Below, piece by piece: positions 1 to 10,226 of a stretch of DNA of 64,000 nucleotides. This DNA comes from Alphaproteobacteria bacterium. Its GTDB lineage: Bacteria; Myxococcota_A; UBA796; UBA2385. Position 1 is the stretch's first letter; each line of letters opens with the position of its first letter. The notes under the pieces are model-generated. The model was not told the DNA's origin. It was given only the letters and a program-made list of their open reading frames with translations, and did not search any database. The translations under genes were made by a program, and so were the position numbers. Location of the stretch: positions 1 through 64,000 of the forward strand of contig JACKEY010000019.1 in NCBI GenBank assembly GCA_020632755.1. Direction: 5' to 3'.

Positions 1-52
1 GCAGGTCACCACGGCGCGCGCCGCGGCGCCGGCCCACGATCCGTCCGGCGAC

Positions 53-1081
53 ATGGCCTTCATCGGCTTCGCCGCGCTGCTCGCCGTGCTCGGCGCCCTC
101 ATCCTGGCCGTGAACCTCGACAACACCATGGCCATGCGCTTCGGCGGCCTGTTCCTGGGGCTGTGGGGCGGCCTGGTCGCGGTGTTCCTGGTCGTGACCA
201 GCAGCCGCGGCCGGAAGCCCGCCGGCAAGGTTCTGTCCGTCATCCTGGGCACCATCTTCGCCGTCGGCGGCGCCGGGCTGATCTCGGTGGTCGCCGGGGG
301 CGCGATGGCGCTCGAGAGCGGCCTGGCCAACCTGCAGAACGAGCTCGACGCCGCCGCGGTCGGCACCGACGTGGACAAGGGCAACATCGACGCCCTGTTC
401 GAAGAAGACGGCGACGCCGTCGCGGCTGCCGAGCCCACGCCGACCCACGACGACCAGCCCTCGGCCACCGAAGCGCTGATGGAAGAGCCGCCGCCCGAGC
501 CCGTCGCCGCCGCCGAGCCGCCGCCCGAGCCCGTGCGCAGCGAGCCGGTCCGCAGCGAGCCCGTGCGCAGCGAGCCCGTGCGCAGCGAGCCGAGCCGCGA
601 CGACGCCTACGTCGCGCCGTCCCGGCCCTCCAACAGCGGCAGCAGCAGCAGCCGCACCTCCGAGCCCGCCCGCCCGAGCAGCAGCGGCAGCGACAGCAGC
701 AGCGCGCGGACCAGCTCCAGCAGCTCGTCGTCCTCCAGCAGCAGCAGCCCCGCCAGCAGTGGCGCGGCCGAGCCCGCCGCCGGCACCAAGAGCGGCATGG
801 CCACCCTGCCGCCGACCGTCGTCGACACCATGCTCAAGTCCAACAAGAACGTGAAGAAGTGCATGTACCAGGAGTACAAGCGCTCCGAAGGCAACCTGGG
901 CTCCGTCACGATCCGCTTCAAGGTCCTGCCCAGCGGCAAGGTCAGCAGCGCCTACGTGACCACCGACCGGTACAAGGGCACCGAGCTCGACAGCTGCCTG
1001 TCGGCCGCGCTCTACACCGTGCAGTTCCCGCCCTTCTCCGGCGACGCGATCACGCTGAACTGGACGGCCGCGGCCAACTGA
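53..1081 (+). CDS. Membrane protein with Ser/Pro-rich linker and AgmX/PglI-type C-terminal domain
   Basis: The protein has 342 residues. Roughly the first 90 contain three hydrophobic segments. A long low-complexity linker (about 110-255) follows, with four SEPVR repeats and serine runs. The last ~85 residues form a compact domain with a Cys pair (KKCMYQEY and LDSCL) and the pattern SVTIRFKVLPSGKVSSAYV, which resembles the AgmX/PglI C-terminal (TonB-C-like) domain of myxobacterial gliding and envelope proteins. By analogy, the membrane part anchors a linker that reaches a partner in the periplasm. The frame stays open to the left window edge with no clear ribosome site before the ATG, so the true start may lie outside. 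A strong hairpin follows. The domain call is by motif resemblance only. Confidence 0.7.
   Translation: MAFIGFAALLAVLGALILAVNLDNTMAMRFGGLFLGLWGGLVAVFLVVTSSRGRKPAGKVLSVILGTIFAVGGAGLISVVAGGAMALESGLANLQNELDAAAVGTDVDKGNIDALFEEDGDAVAAAEPTPTHDDQPSATEALMEEPPPEPVAAAEPPPEPVRSEPVRSEPVRSEPVRSEPSRDDAYVAPSRPSNSGSSSSRTSEPARPSSSGSDSSSARTSSSSSSSSSSSSPASSGAAEPAAGTKSGMATLPPTVVDTMLKSNKNVKKCMYQEYKRSEGNLGSVTIRFKVLPSGKVSSAYVTTDRYKGTELDSCLSAALYTVQFPPFSGDAITLNWTAAAN
526..596 (+). repeat. 15-bp coding tandem repeat (SEPVR units)
   Basis: About four tandem 15-base units encode SEPVR inside the linker of the AgmX/PglI-type protein. They differ by single synonymous bases. The repeat is part of a coding low-complexity region, not a CRISPR. 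Confidence 0.7.
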
Positions 1082-1113
1082 GCCCGGCCGGACTCCCGTT
1101 CTGGCCGTTCCCC

Positions 1114-1147
1114 GACCGCCGCGCTCCTCCCCGGGGGCGCGGCGGTC
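1114..1147 (+). terminator. Strong hairpin after the AgmX/PglI-type gene
   Basis: An 11-bp perfect stem (1114-1124 with 1137-1147) and a 12-base loop start 33 bases after the stop codon. Only scattered T follow, so it is a GC-rich terminator candidate rather than a textbook T-tract terminator. Confidence 0.55.
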
Positions 1148-1261
1148 GTCGTCTCGGGGCCACGGTTGCGTGACGCACAGGGAGCAAAGGGGCATGGGCG
1201 CACCCTCGCCGCCCGGGGACCCGTTATGCGCGGCGGCCTCCCTCCCCCCACCGGAAGATCC

Positions 1262-3105
<1,844 letters not shown>

Positions 3106-3106
<1 letters not shown>

Positions 3107-3134
3107 GCTTCTGCAGCCAGGGGCTGCAGAAGCC
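3106..3134 (+). terminator. Perfect 13-bp hairpin at the bipA stop codon
   Basis: Bases 3106-3118 pair perfectly with 3122-3134 around a 3-base loop. The stem begins on the last base of the TAG. There is no T-tract. It probably terminates or stabilises the bipA transcript. Confidence 0.6.
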
Positions 3135-3265
3135 GTCGCCCTTGCACCCGGCCGGCGGAGGGAAGGAGTCGGTCGGGGGGCGGGGGTGGCGCTCGGAAGG
3201 TCTCGCCCGGCGGGTGAAGGCCGACCTGCGGGCACCGCCCGCAGAAGCCGTCGCCCTTGCACCCG
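3126..3265. repeat. 25-bp exact direct repeat in the bipA-ktrB gap
   Basis: Bases 3126-3150 recur exactly at 3241-3265, 115 bases downstream. The first copy contains the right arm of the bipA hairpin, while the second lacks the left arm and so cannot form it. Both copies are in the same orientation. The 3107-3354 gap shows no other gene. Confidence 0.7.
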
Positions 3266-3354
3266 ACCCGCTGGGCCCGGTCCCCAGGTTGCCGCCCGCG
3301 CCCCCGGTCACATAGAGCGCCTCCGCGCCGCCCCCGGGCGGCCCCGAGGCGCCC

Positions 3355-5178
3355 TTGCCCACCATCGCTCATGCCCGCCGCCTGCTGCACGACGCCGCGC
3401 CCGCGGTGGCCGGCGCGGTCGGCGCCCTGCTGGCGTGGCCGCTCGACCCCGACGCCGCCGTCGCGTGGCGGGTCGGCGCCGTCGCGGGCGGGGGGGTCGT
3501 GGCCCTGGCGACCGCGGCCGAGCGGCACCTGGGCGCGGCCACCCGCACCCTGCAGGTCGCCGGCCTGTCGCTGCTGCTGGTGCTGGCCGTCTCGCAACGC
3601 CTGGACGAGCCGCTGGTCGGCCTCGTCGGGGCCATCGGCATGGTCCTGGCCCTGGTCGCCTCCCGGCCGGGGGGCGACGGCATCCTGCGCTCGGGCGAGC
3701 CCGGCACCGCGCTGCCGACCCTGCTGATGGTGGCGGCCTGCCTGAGCGTGCCCGACGCGCTCCCCCTCCCCCGGGACTGGCTCCTCGTCGCCCCGGTGCT
3801 GCTCGCCCTGGCCGAGCTGCTGGCCCTCGCCCGCGCCGCCAGCCGCCGCCACGAAGACGTGGTGGACGCACTGCTCGGCAGCCCGGTGAACCTGCTGGTC
3901 GCCAGCTTCGTCGGCCTGGCCGTCGCCGGCACGGGGCTGCTGCTGCTGCCCTTCTCGACGACCCGCCCGGGCTCGATCGGCAGCCTGGACGCGCTGTTCA
4001 CCGCCGTGAGCGCCTCGTGCGTCACGGGGCTCGCGGTCCTGGACACGCCGGTGGACTTCACGCCCTTCGGCCAGCTGGTGATCCTGGTGCTCATCCAGCT
4101 CGGCGGGCTCGGCATCATGGCCTTCGCCACCGCCGCCGCCGTGCTGCTGGGGCGCCGGCTGGGCGTGAAGGAGGAGCTGGCCGCCGCCCAGCTGATGGGC
4201 GGGGCCGGCACCCGCGCGGATCTGGAGTCGGCGCTGTTCACGATGTTCCGGGTGACCTTCGTGACCGAGCTGGTCGGCGTCCTGCTGCTGGCCCCGATGT
4301 TCTGGCAGGCCGGCGACACCCCGCTGCAGGCCCTGTGGCGGGCGGTGTTCACGTCGATCTCGGCCTTCTGCAACGCCGGCTTCGCCCTGCAGAGCGACAG
4401 CCTGGTCGGCTACCAGGAGACCCCGGGCGTGCTGCTGGTGCTGAGCGTCGTCATCGTCGTCGGCAGCCTGGGGCCGGCCGTCATCGCGACCACCACCTGG
4501 GCGCGCCCCCGCCGCCAGCCGCTGCACAACCGGTTGGTGCTGGTCACCACCGCCGCGCTGCTGCTGGTGCCCTTCGTCGCTTTCCTGGCCATCGAGTGGG
4601 ACCACGCCTTCGCGGGCCTGGGGGCGGGCGACCGGGTGGTGAACGCGTGGTTCCAGAGCGTGACCCTGCGCACCGCCGGGTTCAACGCCGTGGACCTGAC
4701 CGCCCTGCAGCCCGCGTCGTGGACCCTGTCGATCCTGGCCATGCTGGTCGGCGGCAGCCCCGGCTCGACCGCCGGCGGCGCCAAGACCACCACCCTGGCC
4801 GTCCTGATGCTGGCCGTGTGGGCCGCCGTCCGGGGCCACCACGAAGCCGAGGCCTTCGGTCGCCGCATCCCCCACCGCACGGTCTACGAAGCCGCCGCGA
4901 TCGTGACGGTCTTCCTGATCCTGAGCGCCGGCGCGCTGCTGGCCCTGCAGCTCACCCAGGAGCTGCCGCTCGACGAGGCCATCTTCGAGGTGGTGTCGGC
5001 CCTGGCCACCGTCGGCCTGAGCACGGGCGCGACCGGGCGGCTGGACGCCATCGGCAAGCTCGTCATCACCGCCTGCATGTTCGCCGGCCGCGTCGGGCCG
5101 CTCACGGTCTTCATCCTGCTGGCCGGTCGCAGCGGCACCCCCCGGCGCTACCCCCTCGAAGCCGTCCAGGTCGGCTAG
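3355..5178 (+). CDS. ktrB: Potassium uptake membrane subunit, KtrB/TrkH family
   Basis: This is the ion-conducting inner-membrane subunit of a Trk/Ktr K+ uptake system. The 607 residues are almost all hydrophobic helices. Four selectivity-filter loops can be recognised: SCVTGL near residue 220, FCNAGF near 338, RTAGFN near 439 and VGLSTG near 553. A potassium P-loop protein needs exactly these. About 170 extra N-terminal residues with several hydrophobic segments precede the first repeat, which is long for KtrB. The TTG start at 3355 is uncertain, with in-frame GTG at 3406 as an alternative. The regulatory subunit KtrA follows 8 bases later, so the pair is an operon. Confidence 0.9.
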   Translation: MPTIAHARRLLHDAAPAVAGAVGALLAWPLDPDAAVAWRVGAVAGGGVVALATAAERHLGAATRTLQVAGLSLLLVLAVSQRLDEPLVGLVGAIGMVLALVASRPGGDGILRSGEPGTALPTLLMVAACLSVPDALPLPRDWLLVAPVLLALAELLALARAASRRHEDVVDALLGSPVNLLVASFVGLAVAGTGLLLLPFSTTRPGSIGSLDALFTAVSASCVTGLAVLDTPVDFTPFGQLVILVLIQLGGLGIMAFATAAAVLLGRRLGVKEELAAAQLMGGAGTRADLESALFTMFRVTFVTELVGVLLLAPMFWQAGDTPLQALWRAVFTSISAFCNAGFALQSDSLVGYQETPGVLLVLSVVIVVGSLGPAVIATTTWARPRRQPLHNRLVLVTTAALLLVPFVAFLAIEWDHAFAGLGAGDRVVNAWFQSVTLRTAGFNAVDLTALQPASWTLSILAMLVGGSPGSTAGGAKTTTLAVLMLAVWAAVRGHHEAEAFGRRIPHRTVYEAAAIVTVFLILSAGALLALQLTQELPLDEAIFEVVSALATVGLSTGATGRLDAIGKLVITACMFAGRVGPLTVFILLAGRSGTPRRYPLEAVQVG

Positions 5179-5186
5179 GAGCCCCC

Positions 5187-5882
5187 ATGTCCGCGTCCGT
5201 TCCCCACCACGGCGACGGCCCCAAGCAGGCGCTGGTCGTCGGCCTCGGCCAGTTCGGCATGGCGCTCGCCCGCTCGCTCGTCGAGCACGGCACGGAAGTC
5301 GTCGCGGTGGACCGCCGTGCCGACCGCGTCCAGCTGGCCGCCGCCTTCGCCACCGAAGCGGTCGAGGCCGACGCGATGGACGAGACCGGCCTGGCCCGGT
5401 TTCGCCCCGCCCACCGCGACCTGTGCGTCTGCGCCATCGGCCAGGAGAGCCGCGAGGCGTCGATCATCGTCACCGCCATGCTCAAGCAGATGGGCGCGCC
5501 GCACCTGATCGCCCGGGCCACCGACGAGCTGCACGAGCGCATCCTGCTGCTGGTCGGCGCCCACGAGGTGCTCAACCCCGAGCGCATCCTGGGCGAGCGG
5601 CTGGCCGCCCGGCTGGCCCACCAGAGCGTGCTCGACACCATCCCGCTGGGCGACGACCTGCACATCACCGAGCTGTCCGCCGCCCCCTCGCTGCGCGGCC
5701 GCACCCTGGCCCAGCTCGAGCTGCCGCGGCGCCACGAGCTGACCGTGCTGGGCGTGCGCCGCGGCCCGGAAGGCCACGGCCGGGTGCTGCGGCCTGGCGC
5801 CGACCTGCGCATCGAGGCCGGCGACGTGCTGATCGTGGTCGGGCCGCCGGAAGCCGCCCGCCGCTTCGCCGAGGAGCGCTGA
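5187..5882 (+). CDS. ktrA: Potassium uptake regulatory subunit, KtrA/TrkA family (RCK)
   Basis: This cytoplasmic RCK protein gates KtrB in response to bound nucleotide. The 231 residues contain an RCK_N Rossmann fold beginning LVVGLGQFGMALARSL. An acidic strand-2 end (VVAVDRR) favours NAD or adenine-nucleotide binding. A C-terminal RCK_C domain ends with a DVLIVVGPPE-type strand. The ATG is at 5187, and the frame is open further upstream only because it overlaps ktrB in another frame. The gene lies directly between ktrB and a HAMP-domain gene that starts 2 bases after its stop. Some uncertainty remains between the names KtrA and TrkA because only one RCK unit is present, which fits KtrA. Confidence 0.92.
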   Translation: MSASVPHHGDGPKQALVVGLGQFGMALARSLVEHGTEVVAVDRRADRVQLAAAFATEAVEADAMDETGLARFRPAHRDLCVCAIGQESREASIIVTAMLKQMGAPHLIARATDELHERILLLVGAHEVLNPERILGERLAARLAHQSVLDTIPLGDDLHITELSAAPSLRGRTLAQLELPRRHELTVLGVRRGPEGHGRVLRPGADLRIEAGDVLIVVGPPEAARRFAEER

Positions 5883-5883
5883 G

Positions 5884-6831
5884 GTGCGCCCGTCCAGCGA
5901 AGCCCGCGTCGGCATCGGCAGCCTGCTGGCCCTGCAGCTGCTGACCTCGGTGGCCGGGGTGCTGCTGCTCAGCCGCATGGCCCCCGCGGTCGAGCACATC
6001 CTGATGGACAACGTGTACTCGACGGTCGCGGTCGAGGAGATGCTGCTGGTGCTGGCGGCCGAGGAGCCCCCGGAGCAGTTCGAGGAGGCGCTGGCCCGCG
6101 CCCACAGCAACGTGACCGAGGACGCCGAGCTGCCGCTGCTGGCGCGCATCGACGCCGAGCACCAGGCGGCGCTGGACGGCGACGCCCAGGCCCGGGCCCG
6201 GGTGGCGCGGGACCTGCGCGACCTGGGCGCCGTCAACCACCAGTCGATGGAAGACGCCGACGCCCTGGCGCAGCGGCTGGGGCTGGCCGGCGCCTGGGCG
6301 ATGGCCCTGCTCGGCTTCCTGGGCTTCCTGGTCAGCATCGGGCTGGTGCGGCGGGTCCAGGACCGGCTGCTGCGGCCGATCGTCGAGCTGGACGCGGTGC
6401 TCGAGGCGGTGCGGGCCGGCGACCTGCACCGTCGCTGCAGCTGGGTGTCGGCGGACCGCCAGGTGGCGCGCACGATGGCGAACCTGGACTGGGTGCTCGA
6501 CCGACGCGGTCCCGCGCAGGCCCCGATCGAAGAGGACCCGCGGCTCCGAGGCGCCCTGCTGGCCCTGCTGGACCGCGAGACCGAGCGGCCCCAGGTGCTC
6601 GGCGGTCCCAACGGGATGGTCTTCGCCGTCAACGCGGTGGGCCTGAGCGCGCTGCACGGCGATCACAGTGCGCCGCGCCTGCTGGCGGCGGCCCGGGCCG
6701 GCACGCCGCCCGATGGCTGGCAGGCCGAGGCCCTCGGCGAGGGACTGCTGCTCCTGACGGGCCCGGTGCCTGCCCCGGCAGCGGCGGCCTCCCCGGCGAG
6801 CCCCTCCCCCCCGGACTCCGCGCTACCCTGA
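5884..6831 (+). CDS. Two-helix membrane protein with HAMP domain
   Basis: The 315 residues read as a sensor without an obvious output enzyme. There is one membrane helix at about 11-31 and an acidic, helical extracytoplasmic part at 32-132 that resembles the four-helix sensor of chemoreceptors. A second helix lies at about 133-154, and a HAMP-like linker at 155-208 (LLRPIVELDAVLEAVRAGDL). The C-terminal ~100 residues have no kinase, cyclase or methyl-accepting motif; VLGGPNGMVFAVNAVGLSAL looks weakly PAS-like. The GTG start lies 2 bases after the ktrA stop, so it is probably co-transcribed. I infer that it may relay an envelope or osmotic signal to KtrAB, but nothing in the sequence proves this. 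Confidence 0.7.
   Translation: MRPSSEARVGIGSLLALQLLTSVAGVLLLSRMAPAVEHILMDNVYSTVAVEEMLLVLAAEEPPEQFEEALARAHSNVTEDAELPLLARIDAEHQAALDGDAQARARVARDLRDLGAVNHQSMEDADALAQRLGLAGAWAMALLGFLGFLVSIGLVRRVQDRLLRPIVELDAVLEAVRAGDLHRRCSWVSADRQVARTMANLDWVLDRRGPAQAPIEEDPRLRGALLALLDRETERPQVLGGPNGMVFAVNAVGLSALHGDHSAPRLLAAARAGTPPDGWQAEALGEGLLLLTGPVPAPAAAASPASPSPPDSALP
6824..6829 (+). promoter_or_regulatory. -10-like TACCCT, leaderless spacing
   Basis: TACCCT ends 6 bases before the ATG at 6836, so transcription would begin at or next to the start codon. It lies inside the last codons of the HAMP gene. No clear -35 is visible. Confidence 0.45.
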
Positions 6832-6835
6832 GCCC

Positions 6836-7420
6836 ATGCTCGCCTCCCTCCTCGCCGCAGCCCTCCTCCTCCTCCCCTCTTCCGCGCAGGCCCAGGACCT
6901 GGCCGACCTGCTGGCCGACGGGGACCTGGTGCTCATCGAGCACGGCGCCGACGGGCGGGTGGCGCGGGTGAAGACCTGGTCGTGGTTTCCGCAGGACGTC
7001 GACACGGTCTGGAGCACGATCGTCGCCTGGGAGGCCTACAGCGACTGGATGCCCCGGGTGAAGGAGGTCGAGGCCGGCGAGCGAGGCGACGACTGGGTCG
7101 ACCTGACCTGGACCATCAAGGTGCCGGGCCCCGCGGTGCGGTTCACGGGGCGCTACCAGATGGACGCCGCGGCACGGACCATCCGCGGCACCTGGCGGGA
7201 CGGGGCGCTCGAGGGTTCGTCGTGGAGCTGGAAGCTCGAGGCCGACGGCAGCGGGACGCGCATGGAGCGTGTGCTCAAGACGACCGCCGCCACGGACTCG
7301 TTCCTGCTGCGGCAGTTCGACGACCGCTGGCACACCCTGGAGTACGGCATCAACGCCGCGACCCCGATCGTCGAGGCCCGCGGGCTGCGCGAGCGCCTGC
7401 AGACGGTTGCGCCGCGCTGA
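6836..7420 (+). CDS. Secreted SRPBCC (START-like) lipid-binding-fold protein
   Basis: The 194 residues start with a signal peptide (MLASLLAAALLLLPSSAQAQ, cut near 20). An SRPBCC/START-type fold follows: WSWFPQDVDTVWSTIVAWEAYSDWMPRV at about 48-75 matches the usual first helix segment of polyketide cyclase/COQ10-like proteins, and the GWRMERVLKTT-like strand region and long C-terminal helix fit as well. Such proteins bind hydrophobic ligands, and here the ligand would be met outside the cytoplasm. The gene starts 4 bases after the HAMP gene but appears to have its own -10 element. It converges on the first gene of the leftward array. Confidence 0.7.
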   Translation: MLASLLAAALLLLPSSAQAQDLADLLADGDLVLIEHGADGRVARVKTWSWFPQDVDTVWSTIVAWEAYSDWMPRVKEVEAGERGDDWVDLTWTIKVPGPAVRFTGRYQMDAAARTIRGTWRDGALEGSSWSWKLEADGSGTRMERVLKTTAATDSFLLRQFDDRWHTLEYGINAATPIVEARGLRERLQTVAPR

Positions 7421-7441
7421 GGGCCCCCGGTCGGCGCGGGG

Positions 7442-8230
7442 TCAGCGAACCCCGGTGAGCCGGCGCAGGCTGGTGCCCACCGCCCGCTCCCAGGCCATGA
7501 TGCGGTCCAGGAGCGGCGCGAGGTCGCGCTGGAAGGGCGTCGCCGCGGGATCCCCGAGGCTGGCCTCGACCTCGGCCACCTCTCGCCCCAGGGCCTCGTG
7601 CTGGTCCCGGAGGGAATCGAGCTGGGCCCCCACGGCGCGCAGCGTCGCCTCGGGCACGGCGACGGGCAGGTCGCGGGCCTCCTCGGCCAGGGCCAGACCG
7701 GCGGCGACCTCGGCGGCGACGGTGTCCAGCGACTGCCGCCCGCCGGCCAGCCGGTCTGCCGCCCGATCCAGGGTGCGGCGAGGGGCGGCGAGGTTGCGCA
7801 CGACGCCCCGGCCGGCCGGGTGCACGAAGGCGTGCTGAGCCAGCCAGGCCTGCAGGGCGGCGCACTGGGCGGCGTCGCCGACGGGGGTCGCGGCCCGACG
7901 GCCTCCGGCGATGGCCATCAGCGCGACGGCGCCGACCACGGCGGCGAACACCGCCATGCCCAGCAGGTAGCCCCCGCCCCCGTCGGGCAGCACCAGGCTG
8001 AGCACCACCGCCACCGGCAGGACCCCTGCGGCCAGGGCGGTGCCGATCACGGCGATCCGCGCAGGCGTCAGCCCCGACACCCCCGCGGGCACGCCGCCGG
8101 ACGCCAGCGGTCCGCCCAGCCCCGGCAGGGACAGGGCCGCCAGGGTCTCCTGGGCCCGGGCCCGAACCAGGAACTCCGGCGCCGACAGCTCGTCGACGGC
8201 CTGCAGGGAGATGTCCTCGACGCGCTCCAC
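7442..8230 (-). CDS. Array protein 1: two-helix membrane coiled-coil protein, unknown family
   Basis: I do not recognise this 262-residue protein. It has the array plan: a short acidic N-terminal segment with AALSLPGLGGPLA at about 31-43, helices at about 56-80 and 88-108, the motif LQAWLAQHAFVHPAG (AFV at 134-136), NLAAPRRTLD at 146-155, then ~105 residues of heptad-like helices. It is clearly related to the products of 10888-11769 and 11766-12566. The GTG start at 8230 is the first suitable codon after the upstream gene ends at 8257, leaving 26 bases. It is the last gene of the leftward transcript that begins at 13411. Topology and coiled coil are read from residue patterns, not computed. 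Confidence 0.75.
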   Translation of the reverse strand: MERVEDISLQAVDELSAPEFLVRARAQETLAALSLPGLGGPLASGGVPAGVSGLTPARIAVIGTALAAGVLPVAVVLSLVLPDGGGGYLLGMAVFAAVVGAVALMAIAGGRRAATPVGDAAQCAALQAWLAQHAFVHPAGRGVVRNLAAPRRTLDRAADRLAGGRQSLDTVAAEVAAGLALAEEARDLPVAVPEATLRAVGAQLDSLRDQHEALGREVAEVEASLGDPAATPFQRDLAPLLDRIMAWERAVGTSLRRLTGVR

Positions 8231-8256
8231 CTGGGGGCCTCCGGTCCGCAGCCGGC

Positions 8257-9084
8257 TCAGAAGCCGACGACACCAGCGTAGCCGCGGACCTCGTCGAGGA
8301 CCCGCCGCAGGTCCAGGCTCCACACGACCTCGGTGCCGCCTTCGGGGTGGGGACGCCTGCGCCGGTGGGCCTCGTCGGCCAGCTGCCCGGCGGCATGGCG
8401 CAGCTCGCGACCGATGCGCGCGAGCTCGGGACGCAGGGCGCGCCAGCGGTGCAGCTCGTCGTCGAGGGCGGCCGCCGGGGCGCGGGCGTCGGCCGCCGCG
8501 GCGGACAGCTCGGTGAGCATCGACGCGCCGGCCTGCAGCTCGGCCAGGCGGTCCTCCAGCCGGGCCATGCCCTGGTCGGCGCGCAGGCTCCAGGTCACGA
8601 CCACCCGGGCGGGCAGGTCCACGTTCAGCCAGTAGCGCCCGTCGTGCCACAGGACGAAGGCCACCTCGCCCAGCGCCCGCTCGGCGGCGGTGGCGGGGCG
8701 CGCCAGGGCCAGATCGACGGGGTGGTCGGCGCCGACGGGGGCGGACCGCTCGCGGCCGGCCCGCCACAGGGTCGCCGCCGAGGCCCCCGCGGCCGCTCCC
8801 AGACCCACGGCCACCCACAGCGGCACGGTGTCGTCGGTGCGGACGATGTCCATCAGCGCCCCGACGGTCCCGCCGACGGCGCCGCCGATCAGCAGCGGAC
8901 GCAGGCGACGGGTCGCGGGTGCGGGCAGGCCCCGGCGCAGCAGCAGGCGCAGGGCCGGGGGCAGGCCCTCGGTGTCGGGGTCCAGCGCCTCGAGGTGCGG
9001 CCGCGCCGGGAACGGGGTGCCGTCACGCAGCAGGGTGGCCACGTCCTCGGGCAGCGGGACCTCGTCGGCCGCGGGGCGGCTCAC
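8257..9084 (-). CDS. Array protein 2: divergent member, coupled to aroC
   Basis: The 275 residues have no recognised domain and are a divergent array member. LPPALRLLLRRGLP precedes two hydrophobic helices (about 62-80 and 88-107). The diagnostic block reads VAFVLWHDGRYWLNVDLPAR (141-160), followed by a charged helical tail rich in Leu, Ala and Arg. The GTG start overlaps the aroC TGA by 4 bases (GTGA, 9081-9084), so translation is probably coupled to chorismate synthase. The next array gene follows after 26 bases. Assignment to the family rests on the AFV block and overall plan; the rest of the sequence is poorly conserved. Confidence 0.68.
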   Translation of the reverse strand: MSRPAADEVPLPEDVATLLRDGTPFPARPHLEALDPDTEGLPPALRLLLRRGLPAPATRRLRPLLIGGAVGGTVGALMDIVRTDDTVPLWVAVGLGAAAGASAATLWRAGRERSAPVGADHPVDLALARPATAAERALGEVAFVLWHDGRYWLNVDLPARVVVTWSLRADQGMARLEDRLAELQAGASMLTELSAAAADARAPAAALDDELHRWRALRPELARIGRELRHAAGQLADEAHRRRRPHPEGGTEVVWSLDLRRVLDEVRGYAGVVGF

Positions 9085-10202
9085 GGACGCAGGGCCCTCA
9101 GGCGCAGGAGCTGGTCGCAGAGCACCAGGGCGGCCATCGCCTCGACCATCGGCACGGCGCGGGGCACCACGCAGGGGTCGTGCCGGCCGCGGGGCAGGAT
9201 GGTCGTGGGGCGCCCCTCGGCGTCGACGGTGTCCTGCTCGCGGAAGATGGTGGCCACGGGCTTGAAGGCCACCGACAGCGTGACCGGCATGCCGTTGCTG
9301 ATGCCGCCCTGGATGCCGCCGCTGTGGTTGGTCCGGGTCCGCACCCGCGCCCCAGACGGCAGCACGGCGGCGTGGGGATCGTCGGCGGGGGCGGGCTCGA
9401 ACAGGTCGTTGTGGGTGCTGCCGCGCATGGCCACGCTGGCGAAGCCCGCACCGGACTCGAAGCCCTTGGCGGCCGGAAGGCTGAGCATGGCGCGAGCCAG
9501 CTCGGCCTCGAGCTTGTCGAAGACGGGCGCGCCCAACCCGGCCGGCACGTGGCGGCACACGCAGCGCACGACGCCGCCAACGGTGTCCTTGTCCTTGCGT
9601 ACCGCGCGGATCAGCGCCTCCATCTCGGCGGCGGCGGCCGGATCCGGGCAGCGCACGGCGTTCGCCTCGACGGCGTCGCGGCGGACGGTCGCGGGATCGC
9701 AGCCGGCCACGATGTCGCCGACCTGGTCGACCCAGGCGACGATCTCGACGGGCTGATCGGTGCGTGCCGCCAGCACCTGGCGAGCGACCGCCCCCGCGGC
9801 CACCCGGCCCACGGTCTCGCGGGCGCTGGCCCGCCCTCCCCCCGCCCACGCGCGGTGGCCGTACCGGGCATCGGTGGTCAGGTCGGCGTGGCTCGGACGG
9901 TAGCGGTCGCGGAACGGGGCGTAGGCGCTGGCGTCGGCGTCCCGGTTCCACACCAGCAGGGCCAGCGGGCTGCCCAGGGTGCGCCCCTCGAACAGGCCGC
10001 TGAGCACCTCGACCCGGTCGGGCTCCTGGCGGGCCGTGGTGAGCGAGGACTGGCCGGGGCGGCGCCGATCCAGCTCGGCCTGGATCGCGTCGAGGTCGAG
10101 CAGCAGCCCCGGGGGGCAGCCGTCGATCACCACGCCCAGCGCGCCGCCGTGGCTCTCGCCGAAGGTGGTCGCACGGAACAGGGTGCCGTGGGTCGAGGAC
10201 AT
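9081..10202 (-). CDS. aroC: Chorismate synthase
   Basis: Chorismate synthase converts 5-enolpyruvylshikimate-3-phosphate to chorismate with reduced FMN, the last shared step of aromatic biosynthesis. The 373 residues match the family length. The signatures are present: THGTLFRATTFGESHG at the N terminus, RPSHADLTTDARYGHR, GGRASARETVGRVAAGA, RTRTNHSGGIQGGISNG and RGRHDPCVVPRAVPM. The ATG at 10202 gives the expected N terminus. The setting is odd: it sits inside a run of membrane coiled-coil paralogues, 24 bases after one and overlapping the next by 4 bases, with no other shikimate gene in the window. It looks like a housekeeping gene caught in, or exploited by, that transcript. Confidence 0.97.
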   Translation of the reverse strand: MSSTHGTLFRATTFGESHGGALGVVIDGCPPGLLLDLDAIQAELDRRRPGQSSLTTARQEPDRVEVLSGLFEGRTLGSPLALLVWNRDADASAYAPFRDRYRPSHADLTTDARYGHRAWAGGGRASARETVGRVAAGAVARQVLAARTDQPVEIVAWVDQVGDIVAGCDPATVRRDAVEANAVRCPDPAAAAEMEALIRAVRKDKDTVGGVVRCVCRHVPAGLGAPVFDKLEAELARAMLSLPAAKGFESGAGFASVAMRGSTHNDLFEPAPADDPHAAVLPSGARVRTRTNHSGGIQGGISNGMPVTLSVAFKPVATIFREQDTVDAEGRPTTILPRGRHDPCVVPRAVPMVEAMAALVLCDQLLRLRALRP

Positions 10203-10226
10203 CGGAGCTCCGGGTGCTGCCCCTGG

